Origin: Lepiota brunneoincarnata
Taxonomy: Eukaryota > Basidiomycota > Agaricomycetes > Agaricales > Agaricaceae
Direction of reading: 5' to 3'
NCBI GenBank assembly: GCA_023014365.1
Contig: JAEBUN010000050.1
Location: 124,001-188,000, forward strand
Length of the DNA: 64,000 nucleotides
The translations under genes and the position numbers were made by a program. Below are positions 20,850-33,342 of this stretch, piece by piece; positions within the stretch are counted from its first letter, which is position 1, and every line of letters starts with the position of its first letter. The notes beneath the pieces were generated by a model. It was not told the DNA's origin. It worked only from the letters and a program-made list of their open reading frames with translations, and searched no databases.

Positions 20850-21700
20850 GAGTTCTAGAAGTCTCCTACTGGTTCTCCGCACATGTTAGACATGGTGATG
20901 TTATCATATCCATCATCAAAGTCATCTTCTTCAGGGTATTCGAGTCCTGAGTATTGGTAATGGAGTGATGGGGTGGTTTGGAGTCGAGCTGCCATAGGTC
21001 TGTTGTAGGGCATATGTCTTGTTCCTTTTGAAGGACATTCAGTTCATTTGTGGCAGGGTTGGAATACTCCACAGTGTGGGCATCTGTATTTGATGCAGTT
21101 GTATGAGTAATGGCCTGGAGTGTATTGTTTGCAACCAAAGCAGGCAAATTGGGGGCAGTCCATGGCCCAGTGTCCAATTTGTTTGCATTGAATGCATCGG
21201 GATCTGTTGTTGGGTTTAGGGTTTGGAATTTGTTGAATGGGAGCAGGGGAATTTCATATTGGGGTTGGTTTGGTGGTATTTTTATGGAAAGGGTTGTTAT
21301 TTCCAACAGGATTCTTTCTTCCCTATGTGGGAGTTGGAGTGTTTTTGTTGGTGGGGGGTATCACATTGGTTTGTTTGTTTCTTGGCATTTAGGACATGAG
21401 TCCTTGGCGAGTGAGGAGGAATGCCTTGTAGTTTTCGGTCCACTTTCATTGGGCATGGAAGGCATCATGGAGGAGTTTTGTCTGTTTGACATAATGGATA
21501 TAGTTTGATCATACTTCTCAGTTGTAATCACTGATGGGGGCATTGTTGACTTTGTCAGTGAGGAACTGGGTGGAGGCAATGGTACATAAGTCTTCTATGT
21601 TGGTTGTGGTTGGTTCTACATTCTTTACTCCCGCTGTGTGGAAGTTGATGGGTAGGACAGCTACTGGTTCTGGTTCAGGTGTAGCATTGGGGTCAGGAGT
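20850..21700 (-). pseudogene. Gypsy downstream frame with a zinc-knuckle array
   Basis: Downstream of the chromodomain, the minus strand at about 21200-21060 encodes CIQCKQIGHWAMDC (CX2CX4HX4C), then CFGCKQYTPGHYSYNC and a CPHCG motif. This is a cysteine array separate from the Gag knuckle at about 27600. A stop (TGA) lies upstream in this frame and another follows the array. It may be an additional 3' reading frame or a long C-terminal extension of Pol. Its position between the integrase/chromodomain and the 3' LTR is unusual. Confidence 0.6.
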
Positions 21701-21867
21701 TTTGTTTCTGATGTTGATGAAGGTATTGGAGGGTGTGAATGGACATGGCCTTGGGATTGGAGTTGGGGAGTTTCTCTTGACATTGGGATTGTTGATGATG
21801 ATGACTGAGGAGGTGGTGGAGGAAGAGGAGAAGGGGGGAGTGGATTGGGGATGGATGAGGTCAAGGT

Positions 21868-23836
21868 TGTTCATGGACCCTTTTGAGTGCGTTTGGTGGT
21901 AGAGCAGAGTTGCTTCTGGTAGGTTCTGGGTAGTTCCTGGTCATTGCTGTTAAGTTGGTGATCTTCTTTATACTCTTCCAAGTATTCATCGGCGTTATTG
22001 TGGAGATCTTCTTCAGATATCCATTGGTTCTCCATGTGGGAGTATCCTTTCCAATGTACGTAGTATTGGAGTTTTCCACGATATCGGCAGTGATTGAGAA
22101 TAGCTTCTATTTCATATTCTTCTTCTTTGTTGATGATGTCTGGTGGTGGTGGCATTGGATGAGGTCTGTATGCTTCTGTTTCATTGTATGGGGTTAAGAG
22201 GTTTCGGTAGAATACTGGATGTATCTTCCATTTGATTGGAAGCTTTAGTTTGTATGTGAGTGGTGATAAGACTTCTGATATAAGGAAAGGTCCTAGTCTT
22301 TTTGGGGATATTTTGTTGGAGATGAAGAGGAGTTTGAGATTCTTGGCTTCTAGCCATACTTTTTGATGTGTTTCAAGGGGTTTGATAGTTCTTCTGGTTC
22401 TTTGTTTCATAATATCAGCAGAAAGTTGATGTGCTGCATGTGCTTCTTTTCTGGCATCATCAAGGAGTCTGATGCATTTGTCTACTGATGGAAAGTTTGA
22501 TGTTTCCATTACCATGGGTTCAGCGGAGGGTTGTATCCCATGATTAGTTCAAATGGGGATTTCTGCCTTGAGGCATGTATTTTGGAGTTGTGTGTGAACT
22601 TGGTGATAGGGAGGGTTTCTGACCAGTCAAGGGGATTCCTGGTACAGTATATGGCAAGGTAGGTCTCGATTTCTTGGTTGTATCGTTCGGTGGAACCATC
22701 TGTCTGGGGATGGTATGTGGTTGAGAATGCTTGTTGGATATTTAGGCATTTGGCTAGCTCTCAGAGGGAGTTGGCGGCAAATCTGGGGTCTCAATCTGAT
22801 ATGATTTTGTCAGGTAGTCCAAACCTAGTGAAGACTTTTTCTATTAATAGTCGTCCAATGTCGTTGGCGTTTGATCAATCTGAGGTTGGGATGAAAATTA
22901 CCCCCTTCATAAGGCCATAGTCCACCATGGACAATATTGCATTATGACTGGCACTAGGCAGTAGACCAGTGATAAGATCCCATGAGATTTGAGCAAATGG
23001 GCATTTGGAAGATGATGGTGGGATCGGTTGAGTCAGCACGATCTGGTCTGCATATGATTTTGTGTTGCTGACACTCTGGACAGCCTTTGATGTAGTTCTT
23101 TATGAATGTTGACATTCCTGGCCAATATACTTCTTTCTTGGTGAGGCAGTATATTTCCTGTTCTCCAGGGTGGCCATGTGTAGGGTGGTCATGGTATCTT
23201 GCGATGACATTGTGTCTGAGTTGGAGGTCTTCTGGAATGATGACATGTTCTTGGAACGTGAGGAGTGGACCATTTGAGGTTGGGACTGTTCCAAAGTCTT
23301 TATCGGTGGTGTTAGGATGTGATTCTTTGAGGAGTTTGAATGCTTCAGTGGTTCTAGCATCATACTTGGGTGATTCTGTGATTCTTTCTTGGAGTTCCAT
23401 ATCAACAGTGGTGATAAAGAGGTGTTCTGGGAGTACTGTGATCATGTTTTGATCTTCTATGTTGGCTGTGGTGACAAAGAGGTTGTTTGGAAGCATGGTA
23501 ACATCTTTGTTATTGTTATCTTTGTCGGGGGTGTGGTCTGGACGTCTTGATAGAGTGTCTGGTGCAGGGATCTTTGATCCTGGGATGTGTTCTAATTTGA
23601 AGTTGTAGTCAGCAAGGGTCTGGACCCATTGGGCTTGTCTGCGGTTGATTTTCTGGGGTTTAGGCCAGTATGTTAGGTTTTGATGATCCGTTCTGATACA
23701 GACAGTGTGGGGGCTGCCAAGGAGGTAGTGGCGCCATTCTTCGAGGGCTTGGATAATAGCGAGGAGTTCCCTATCATAGATATTGTAATTGCATTCTGCT
23801 GGTCCGAACGTCTTTGAATAGAAAGATATGGGCTTC
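21868..23836 (-). pseudogene. Gypsy pol: RNase H end, integrase and chromodomain
   Basis: Minus-strand fragments in order: RNase H (YDRELLAIIQALEEWRHYL, RTDHQNLTYW), the integrase H2C2 zinc region (HGHPGEQEIYCLTKKEVYWP, GCPECQQHK), the integrase core (disrupted between 22950 and 22540), and an open frame 22515-21871 with the GPF-like module (KRLGPFLISEVL, HPVFYRNLL). The open frame ends in a chromodomain (YEIEAILNHCRYRGKLQYYV, HWKGYSHMENQWISEEDL). Chromodomains direct integration to heterochromatin. Several in-frame stops show that it is dead. Confidence 0.82.
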
Positions 23837-23838
23837 TA

Positions 23839-25444
23839 CAGTGACCCACAAAACTGTTCCAATGTTTTGTACTTTTGACCTAAAGTAGTAATAGCTCAGT
23901 AAATAAAATAGCTAAATTTGTGAATATATTTATAAACATAGCCAAATATGTCATATCTGACCCTGCAAAGTCGCGTTATGTAATACTTCTAAATGAGGCA
24001 ATTATGAATTTTGTAATCATTTTAAGTCATTGGAACGGTTTTGTCAATAGTAATTTTTAATACTAATCCAAGCAATCACATGACTCCGTTGATTGTGAAT
24101 CAACAAGATCATGTGACCACATGTCTTTGACATATAAATAGATGTGCTGACAGCCATGTCCCATCATTCTCAACCCCCCTACCTACCATGAAGCCATTAT
24201 CTTCTACTCTAAAGCAAACCATCCTCTCTTTGCTAAATTCTCATCATTCCTATACTAAAATTGAGGCAATTACTGGTGTTGGGCGCAGTACCATATCCAG
24301 GCTAGCCTCTAAAAATTGTTCCAGCCTTACTAAATCACTTGGAGGACGTCCTTCAAAACTCTCTACCACTAATATTCGGCATGCTATCCATCTTATCTCT
24401 GCTGGCAAGGCTGAAACTGCTGTAGATATAGCCAAATCTCTTGCTCCCATCATTGGGACATCAGTCTCTTCACAGACTGTAGCAAGGCATCTCAAACAGG
24501 CAGGAATGAAGGCTGTAGTCAAGCAAAAAAAGCCTTTACTCTCTGACAAACATAGGAGGGCTAGGCTGGATTTTGCTCTGACACACCAGCATTGGACTAT
24601 GGAGGACTGGAAGCTGGTTGTATGGTCTGATGAGACCAAAATTAATCATTTGGGGTCAGATGGGAGGAAGTGGGGATGGAAAAAGAAGGGAGAGGGGCTT
24701 AGTGAAAGATTGGTCAAGGGAACTCTGAAGTATGGAGGAGGATCAGTGATGGTTTGGGGCTGTATGCTGTGGGATGGCCCAGGCTATGCAGTGAGGATTG
24801 ATGGAAGGATGGATGCAGAGTTGTTTGTGCAAATTTTGGAGGAAGATTTGAAGAAGAGTCTCCAGTGGTACAAGCTTAAACCCCGAGATATTATCTTTCA
24901 GCAAGATAATGACCCCAAACACAAGAGTACACTGGCCAAAGAATGGTTTCAAAAAAATCATTTTAGGCTCCTAACCTGGCCAGCACAGTCACCTGACCTC
25001 AATCCCATTGAACACTTATGGGAATATGTGAAGAGAAAGTTGGGAGAGTATGAATCTCCTCCCAAGGGTATGAAGGAGTTGTGGCAGAGGGTAGAAAAGG
25101 AGTGGGATGCTATTCCAGCTTCTGAGTGTCAGAAGTTAATTGAAAGTATGCCTAGAAGAGTAGCAGCTGTACTCAAAGCCAGGGGGGGCTACTCTAAGTA
25201 CTAGAAATAATAGGATAGCCTAGTATAATATGTCATTGACAAAACCGTTCCAATGACTTGAAATGATTACAAAATTCATAATTGCCTAATTTGGAAGTAT
25301 TACATGACGCAACTTTGCAGAGTCAGATATGACATATTTGGCTATGTTTATAAATATATTCACAAATATGGCTATTTTATTTACTGAGCTATTACTACTT
25401 TAAGTCAAAAGTACAAAACATTGGAACAGTTTTGTGGGTCACTG
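23839..25444 (+). mobile_element. Tc1/mariner transposon 1, structurally intact
   Basis: 1606 bp flanked by TA duplications (23837-23838 and 25445-25446). Inverted repeats of about 210 bp start CAGTGACCCACAAAACTGTT. Each carries an inner copy of the end motif (ACAAAACCGTTCCAATGAC) near its internal border, an IR/DR arrangement like that of Sleeping Beauty. It encodes one complete transposase. It sits in the RNase H region of the gypsy element. Confidence 0.92.
24188..25204 (+). CDS. Tc1/mariner DD34E transposase, full length
   Basis: An uninterrupted 338-residue transposase. The N-terminal paired-like helix-turn-helix region has GVGRSTISRLASKN, the GRPS hinge (SLGGRPSKLS) and a second helical part. 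The DDE nuclease domain shows VVWSDETK (first Asp), FQQDNDPKHKS (second Asp) and PDLNPIEHLW (Glu). The C-terminus is ARGGYSKY. All three acidic residues are present and no stop is found. The start codon lies 11 bp after CAACCCCCCTACC, with TATAAATAG at 24136 as a candidate core promoter. This protein could be active. Confidence 0.93.
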   Translation: MKPLSSTLKQTILSLLNSHHSYTKIEAITGVGRSTISRLASKNCSSLTKSLGGRPSKLSTTNIRHAIHLISAGKAETAVDIAKSLAPIIGTSVSSQTVARHLKQAGMKAVVKQKKPLLSDKHRRARLDFALTHQHWTMEDWKLVVWSDETKINHLGSDGRKWGWKKKGEGLSERLVKGTLKYGGGSVMVWGCMLWDGPGYAVRIDGRMDAELFVQILEEDLKKSLQWYKLKPRDIIFQQDNDPKHKSTLAKEWFQKNHFRLLTWPAQSPDLNPIEHLWEYVKRKLGEYESPPKGMKELWQRVEKEWDAIPASECQKLIESMPRRVAAVLKARGGYSKY

Positions 25445-27147
25445 TATATTCCATTGATGTTGTGTTGGTACAGGACAGCTCCTGATGTGAATTTGGAAGC
25501 ATCAGCTTCTATTTCGAAGGGTTTTGTGGAGTTGGGCATGAGGAGTACCAGTTCCTTTAAGAATTTGTTCTTGAGCATTTCGAACACTTTTTGTTGTTCT
25601 TCTTTCCATTCAAATAGGTTTGATTTGGATAGGAGTTGGTTAAGGGGTTTGGTATGGTGGGAGTAGCTGCAGATGAACTTCCAGTAGAAGTTACAGAATC
25701 CTATGAATTTCTGAATGTGTTGGACTGTTTTTGGCACTGGCCAGTCTTCTATTCCCTTGAGTTTTCTGGGGTCCATTTTGATTTTGTTGGGTGTGATGAT
25801 CATGCTGAGGTATTGGAGTTGTTGCTTGTTGAACTTGCATTTTTCCATTTTGAGGTAGAGGTCATTTTCCTGCAGGATCTGCAGTACTTTTTCCATAAGT
25901 TGGTTGGTTTCTTCTTGGGTTTTTCCATAGATTAGGATATCATCCATATAGATGATAATTCCTCATTTCTCCATTATCTTGGAGAATAGCATGTCCATCA
26001 TGTGTTGGAATGTCACGGGACTGTTGCAAAGTCCAAAAAACATTACAGTTGGTTCAAAAAGACCCATAGGAGTCTTGAATGCTGCTTTCCATTGATCGCC
26101 ATCTTTGATTCTGATGTTATTGTATCCTAGGTGGACATCGAGCTTAGTGAAGTACTTAGCTCCTTTGAGTTTGTCCATGATAGAGGAAATCATGGGGATT
26201 GGGTAGGCATTTTTGATGGTATGATTGTTTAGATAACAATAGTCTTGGCAGGGTTGGAGGTCTCCTCCTTTCTTGGCAACAAAGAAGAATGGTGATGCCA
26301 TAGGGGATTTTGAGGGGTGGATGTACCCTTTTTGGAGGTTTTTGTCTATGAATTCTTTTAATGCTTTTTCTTCAGCAGGTGCCACTTGATAAGATTTCAT
26401 TGATTTTGCTTCGAATGTTGGTTTTAGTTTGATTTCATGATCAAATGTTCTTGATGGTGGGAATCGTTCGGAGGCTTTCTTGTTGAATATTTTAGCCTAT
26501 CAGGCAAATCTCCAAGGGATCTCAGGTGGTTCCTTGTTTGATTCCGGTTGTTTTCCTTTTTGGTTTGCCAATTTTGTCGGGTTATGTTGCTCATTGTGGA
26601 GTGTCGTAGCATGTGTAGCTTTGGTATTTACTTCTAATGGGATTAGAAGCATCAGGTTCATTTCTCTTTCTAGAGAGAAGGTGTCGAGATCAACGTTTGA
26701 CAGGTTGATGTATTCTTCAGGATCTTCCTCAGGTTGAGAGGTTTTTCCGGCCATTATGTCCATGGCAATAGAGTTGAGTTTGATGGGTCATTGTAGGGTT
26801 CTGAGGAGTTTGGAAAAGTCCCAGTGATTGATTTGAGGTTTCCAAGAGAATGTCTTGGTCTCTTAGTTGATATCAGGATTGTATTGTTCCAACCAGGGAA
26901 ATCTGATGATGAGATCCTTCTCACCAGTGTTTGTGATGTACACTTCTAGCATGCAATCTCTTCCATCAATGATGGTCCTGATTTTGATGTATTCATGGAT
27001 CTTGCCATGTTGATTGTCAGTTCCGTCAACGTTACTGAGAGGAATTGGTTGGTCCAGCCGTTTGGTTTGATAACCATGTCGTTCAACGACTTTGTGGGAG
27101 ATAAAGTTCCCTTGTGCTCCTGAGTCTATCAGGGCAGTGATGGCCAT
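25445..27147 (-). pseudogene. Gypsy pol: protease, reverse transcriptase and start of RNase H
   Basis: Protease: ALIDSGAQGNFIS with the DSGA catalytic motif (27147-26863). [53 protein letters not shown] and YMDDILIYGKT (about 25946). The thumb and RNase H begin with EIEADASKFTSGAVLY. Stops separate the blocks, for example TGA just before GIIIYMDD. The Tc1 insertion removes continuity with the rest of RNase H. Confidence 0.85.
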
Positions 27148-27199
27148 GGGTTTTGATGTCCATTCACTCCAAATCTCAATGGGTAGGTAGAAGGATCAT

Positions 27200-28504
27200 T
27201 TATTTGGGGAGAGTTGTAGTTGTAAAGAATGTATCGAGAAAGTGTCCTTCTGAGAGTGAGAATATATAGAGTCCTTCTGGGAATGAGCAGGGGTGCATTG
27301 GTCTGTGTTCTGTTTCAAAAATCCTGGAAGGGACACATCTCTGGGTCTTTGGCTAGTGCAGAGTGGAGTTCCTGTTGGAGTTCAGGGTCAAGGTTGTTGA
27401 CCATTTGGCACATCTGAGATGCAACTTCTGCGACAGCAAGAGAGTACTTGCATTGCGGTGATTGTTGGGCATTCTGGTTTGGGAATTCGGGACAAGTGTT
27501 TTGTTGTCCTGGGAAAGGATGATTGGGGTTTTGCGCAGGGCAAGGGGGATTTGTACACATTCCAGGGAAGTGTCTTGCTTGAGAGGGTAGAGGGCATTTG
27601 TTAACCCAGTGGTCTTTGGCTCCACATCAGAAGCATTCTTGATTCTGATAGGCTTTAATTTGTTGTCTGGTGACAACAGCATCTAACTCCAAGGAGTCTT
27701 GAAGGTTTTCTTCAGCATAGTCCAGTTGGGGAATTTCTGGGTAAGGATTTTCAAATCCTTCTTCCATTGCAGCATGGTCTATTTCCATGGTGTGTGGGTC
27801 ATGTGGTGTGAATCATGGAACGTTGCTCCTTTGGTAGAATTGTGCATAGGGCACATTGTTGTTTGGATGGCTTGGTCCGTGGTTGGGTTGGTATTGGGTC
27901 CTTTGGGGGAATGTGTTCCTGGGGGTGCCATAGAGGGCATTGATTTGGTGGAAATTGTCATTGAGTTTATTTGCTCGGGTGTACCAAGTGGTGATGGTTG
28001 TCAGAGGGTTCTCCAGTTTGTCAATTTTCATGGCAATACGGCAGTTGATTGCCTCACAGTATAGATCGATCAAGGTGCAATCTTCTGTGAGTCCAGATTG
28101 GCGGATGAGTTCCTTGAACTGAGAATTGAACTCAGTCATTGGTTTACCTGCTTGGTGCAGGGTCTGGAGTTTGGTATGCGCATATGCATGTTTGTCTGCC
28201 AGGGTGAAGTCGGCTCTAAGTCAGGCAGTGAAGTTGTCCCATGACTCCATGGCTATGGGTTGTCCAGGTTAAGTCTGGGCGTTCCTCTCATGGAGGTATT
28301 GTCTAGCCCATGCTCAGGCATCTCCTGATTGCATTGTCGAGAGGACAAATAGGGTCCTAGCAAGGTCATTGTTGTAGGTGGTGGCATTAGCAAGTACGTA
28401 AACTTTGCATTGGAAGATCCAGTCTTCAAATAGTCTTCTGGTTCCATCAAAGACGATGGGTTTGAGGAGTCCTAACTCCTTTGGGTTTTGTGTGGCAGCC
28501 ATTA
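27200..28504 (-). pseudogene. Gypsy gag, capsid and zinc-knuckle part
   Basis: Minus-strand fragments: MAATQNPKELGLLKPIVFDG, FEDWIFQCKVYVLANA, MTEFNSQFKELIRQSGL and YCEAINCRIAMKID, typical of a retrotransposon gag domain. A knuckle near 27640-27600 reads CF*CGAKDHWVNKC, where the stop replaces an expected Arg (CGA to TGA). Continuity upstream resumes at 34995 across the copia 2 insertion. Confidence 0.75.
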
Positions 28505-28754
28505 TGTTGAGCTAGCAAGCCCATGTCAAGCTTTCTGCAACATATCCCATTTAGGGATTCGGTTGTTTGTACATTGTTTGTTGACACTGGGCATGTTTCT
28601 GCCCATTTATGGATATTTGTTGGTAGTGTATATACCTACCAGCCTGCCGTTAGACACCTCAGTACTTGTGTTACGAGCTACTGAGGTGAGTAGAGTCTTC
28701 TCATGTTTTTCCCACTATGATACTTATGCCTATGTTAGACTTAGTTACTCTACA
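28505..28754 (+). repeat. 5' LTR of copia 2
   Basis: 250 bp, TG...CA. It is nearly identical to 33061-33329, which carries about 19 extra bases (a second AGCTCATGTTGAGC-like stretch) near its start. Confidence 0.88.
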
Positions 28755-28814
28755 GGTTATGGGCCCCGACCCAAAAAAATTTTCTAAAACTCATTACAAC
28801 ATGTCATACACAAC

Positions 28815-31800
28815 ATGAACACCATAAACAACAACCTCTCCACCTCTGTACCACCCCTTGACCCCCAAGGCACAAACTGGCTAATATTCTCTGTGTGTTT
28901 CTGTACCGTCATATGTGGAAAAGGACTATGGGGTCACTTCGATGGAAGCAAGCCATGTCCCACCCTTACCACTTCATCCACCACCCCTCCCGGTACCCCA
29001 TCCATTGGCAAAGGCAAGCAAAGAGCACTACCCCCACAGTCCCTGTAGGAACGGATGCAGACATCCAAGAATGGGACAGAAATGAGGATATAGCGCATTC
29101 CCTGCTGTTGTAACATTTACCAGACTCTATCCTGATAATGACAGAGAGTTTTGACTATGTCAAGGAAGTCTGGGATGCTGTAGTACAAGAATTCACATAC
29201 TGAGGGGCTTTCAACCAAATGGAGATGCAGGCAAAGTTTTTGGAGTCCAGATGTCCCAAGGATGGTGACGTTAGGATGTTCCTAAATGACCTGAGGACCA
29301 GGAGAGCAGAGCTGTATGTGATGGGAATAACAATCAATGATGATGACTACCAAAGCACAATACTTCAATCACTTCCCTTCCAACTTGCAAACTTTCCATC
29401 ATCACAGCTATCTGCAGCAAAAATCATAGGAGGCATGGTACACCCCAATATGTTAGTCACCATGTTGTGTGATGAATGGGATCACCTATGCTCATGGAAG
29501 TCACATGGGTCAAGTTCCAGCTCCAAGGCTAAACCAAAGAATTTGGAGGGGGATGACACTATGGCAGTAGAACATGGTCCCAAGAAGCCTAGACGGGAGA
29601 CAAAGGAACCACCTGGAAAATGCTTTAACTGCAATGAGAAAGGCCACTGGAGATTGGACTGTCCAAAACCACCAAAGAAAAAGAAACAACCAGCTAGTGC
29701 CCCAAAGGGGCAGGAGGCCAATGCAGTTGCGACAGATGATGAAGCCTTTTTCGTGGAAACAGAGACCCTGGGTGACGAGGATGACCTTACCTCACCAGAC
29801 ATATTCCCAACCTGTGGAGAACAAAACAATGAATGCACTCTCGCAGATGAAAGCAATGAGATGCCAATTGCAGCTCAGTCAGAGGAATACCCACCCCATA
29901 TCATAATCATCGACTCCAGTGCTGCAAGGCACATATCCCCATACCATGAAGCCTTCCATGATTTCAAAACAATTGAATCAAAGCCACTACAAGCTGCAAA
30001 CAAGCAGCAATTCAGTGCTACAGGCAAGGGAAGCATGATAGTGGACCTACTGAATGGTGCCAAAATGACAAGCATATGTCTATCAGATGTCCTATATGCA
30101 CCCAAAGTAGGATACACTCTCATATCAGTGAGGAAGCTAGATGAACAAGGCATAACCACAAAATTTGCTGAGGGACAATGCACTATCCACAATGCAAAAG
30201 GGAAGAAGATTGCTGAGGTACCACATTCTGAGAGAGGGCTGTACAGATTTGAGACAGCAGAAGGATGTGTAGAAGCAAATACCATCGATGAACCAATGTC
30301 CCTAGACCAGCTACACCGCCGCCTTGGACACATCTCACCCCAGATCACCTGAAAACTTGTTGAGGAACAAATGATAACTGGTGTAAACCTCGAAAGACTA
30401 TCAGCAAATACTCCCGTTGAGTGCAAGTCATGCGCTTATGCAAAACTCACCAGGAAGCCCATCTCAAAAGAGCAAACAGGTGATCAAGCAACAGAATTTG
30501 GCCAAGAGATCCACAGCGATGTGTGGAGGCCAGCACCAGTACAGACATGAAGGGGGAAGAGCTACTATGTCACCTTCACCGATGATTGGTCACAATATAC
30601 CCATCTTGAGCTGCTAGCAAACAAATCCAATGTGTTTGCACCAGACATCCAACTGACCAAGCATTTGATGTCTGGTGCAAAGTTCAATATGAAGCTCGGA
30701 TCAAATGCCTTCATTTGGATTGTGGTGGCAAGTACACTAGTAAGGATTTCAAAGAGTATTTGAAATCGCGAGGGACTAAGCAAAAGCTCACTGTCCATGA
30801 CACTCCACAACACAATGGTGTAGCAGAACAGCAAAATCAGACCATCCTTGAGCATGTCCAAGCACTCCTCCACACAAGCAAGCTTCCCCAGTATCTATGG
30901 GGCAAGGCAGCCAAACATGCAATCTGGCTCATGAACCGAACCAGTACAAGGGCCCTTGATGGAAAGACACCATATGAAATGGTTCACAGTCGTAAACCTG
31001 ACATGTCAGAGGTCCACAAGTTTGGAGAGAAGGTGTGGGTGCAAGTAGAGGATTGTAACAAGCTGTCAGTGAGGGCAAAGGAGGGACAATGGCTGGGTTT
31101 TGACAAGACCAGCAACAGTGTATGAATTTGGTGGCCTGACACATGAAAAGTGTCCGTCGAGCGAAATATTCAATATATAAAGGGCCATGTTGCCACTGCT
31201 AGTCTCAAGGGGGAGAGAGTGACATCACTACCAGCAAATGAGACTGCAGAGGCAAACATACCTGCTGCAACAACGAATGCAACAGTGACACCCCAAGCCC
31301 CAGCCCCAGAGAACTCCTCAACAAAACATATAGAGCAACCAGACACTGCCAAAAATGCCTACCATACACCCCATCCCCAACGTACTTGAATGCCAAGCCA
31401 GAAAGCTCGAGATCTTCAAGAAGGTCATGCAGTCATAGCTGTAGAGGCAAACGAGTGGGAGGAAGTCCACGTTTTTGCTGCAGAGATGGCAGAGGCTGAG
31501 GCACTAGAGCCTTGAAACCTAAAAGAAGCTTGAAAATGAGCAGACTGGCACCTATGGAAGCAAGCAATTTGCAAGGAGCTCAACACACTCCAGAAAGCAG
31601 GAACCTGGGAGCTAGTAGATGCCCCAGAGGGCATAAACGAGGTTGGATCCAAGTGGGTCTTCAAGGCCAAGAAGGATGCCAGTGGGAACGTGGTCAAATA
31701 CAAGGCTTCTCCCAAGTCCCTGGTGTGGACTATTTTGATACATTTGCACCTGTTGCTAAGCTCCCATCGATCAGAACAATCCTGGCAATTGCAGCAGATC

Positions 31801-33053
31801 AAGACATGGAGATCCACCAGATCGACATAAAGGGAGCATACCTGAACAGTGTCCTCAGCAAGGACAAGACCATATATATGCGCCAGCCACCCAGATTTGA
31901 GGATCCTGCACACCCCAGGAAAGTGTGCAAGTTGAGGAAGACCCTTTATGGCCTAAAACAGTCAGGTCATTGATGGTATCAACAATTATGTGAGATCCTG
32001 GTCAGCAACCTTGATTTCATGTGCTGTGAAGTTGACCAGTGTGTCTTCTTCAAACACGATGAGCCAGACCTCACCATCCTCACCATTCACGTTGATGACT
32101 GCACTCTCGCAGCCACCAATATCACTCTCATTGTCTGGCTGAAGACAAGGATCTCCGAATATGTGGAGATCACTGACTTGGGTGAAATCCACTGGCTACT
32201 AGGCATCTGGATAGCTTGCATACATGAGCAGAACACCCTCAGCATGTCCCAGGACTCCTACATAGAGTCCTTGCTCCACCATTTTGGTTTTGAAGACCAA
32301 AAACCAGTGACAATCCCCATGGACCCCTCCACACAACTTACCTCAGAACATAGCCCGAAAACGACTGCCAAGATCGCATTTATGGCCAGAATCCCATACC
32401 AGGAGGCTGTGGGCATGCTAATGTATGCAGTGATTGGCACAAGGCCAGATATTGCGTATGCTGTGCAGATTGTCTCAAAATTCTCCAGGAACCCAGGCCC
32501 TGCTCACTGGGAGGTCATAAAGTGAATTTTTCGCTATCTCAAGGGCATGCAAGGGCTAAAACTCACATATGGAGGTTCTAGGGGGAGTCTAGAGGGATAC
32601 ACAGATGCAGATGGAAATATGGCCGAAGATAGGAGGGCCACATCCAGGTATGCATTTCTCATCAATGGTGGTGCTGTCTCCTGGAGTGCAAAGCATCAAG
32701 AGCTAGTTACCCTGTCCACTACAGAGTCCGAATATGTGGCAGTGACACACACAGCCAAGGAAGCCCTATGGCTTTGCTCCCTCATCTTCCAGGTCTTTGC
32801 AGAAGACCCCACCCCCACAACACTTCACTCTGACAACCAGTCAGCCATTGCCCTCACAAAGGACCACCAGTACCACACCCGGACAAAGCATATTGATGTC
32901 TGATACCACTTCATTCGATGGGTGATCGAGGAGGGCAAGCTGAGGCTTGTATACTGCCCCACACATGAAATGATTGCTGACGTGTTTACAAAGGCATTAC
33001 CTTTGCCTAAAGTCAAGCATTTTGCTCAGGCCCTTGGACTCGTCATAGCTTAA
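28815..33053 (+). pseudogene. Copia 2 gag-pol polyprotein, degraded
   Basis: Gag start MNTINNNLSTSVPPLDPQGT, then frameshifts and stops up to 29218. A long open frame 29219-30352 includes knuckle CFNCNEKGHWRLDC, protease IIDSSAARHIS (expected DSGA) and LHRRLGHIS. The integrase core follows with a damaged first catalytic Asp region. RT shows EIHQIDIKGAYLN, LYGLKQSG and IHVDDC. RNase H shows YTDADGNMAED, TTESEYVAVT and TRTKHIDV. Several stops are TGA at expected Arg codons, for example in VIK*IFRYLKG and HIDV*YHFI. Translation would end at 33053, just before the 3' LTR. Confidence 0.86.
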
Positions 33054-33060
33054 GGGGGAG

Positions 33061-33329
33061 TGTTGAGCTAGCAAGCCCATGTCAAGCCAGAAAGCTCATG
33101 TTGAGCTTTCTGCAACATATCCCGTTTAGGGATTCTTTTGTTTGTACATTGTTTGTCAACACTGGGCATGTTTCTGCCCATTTATGGATATTCGTCGGTA
33201 GTGTATATACCTACCAGCCTGCCATTAGACACCTCAGTACTTGCGTTACAAGCTACTGAGGTGAGTAGAGTCTTCTCATGTTTTTCCCACTATGATACTT
33301 ATGCCTATGTTAGACTTAGTTATTCTACA
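33061..33329 (+). repeat. 3' LTR of copia 2 (main copy)
   Basis: Begins TGTTGAGCTAGC and ends TTATTCTACA. It is not followed by the target duplication. Instead come GGTATAGAA, the Tc1 element, and a second, internally deleted LTR tail (34948-34989) that does end at the duplication. Confidence 0.82.
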
Positions 33330-33342
33330 GGTATAGAATATA

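Noticed and set aside
21534..21902. Plus-strand frame of 122 residues as a gene
   Set aside because: It is antisense to the degraded gypsy 3' region, and its Gly/Val-rich composition is an artefact of that.
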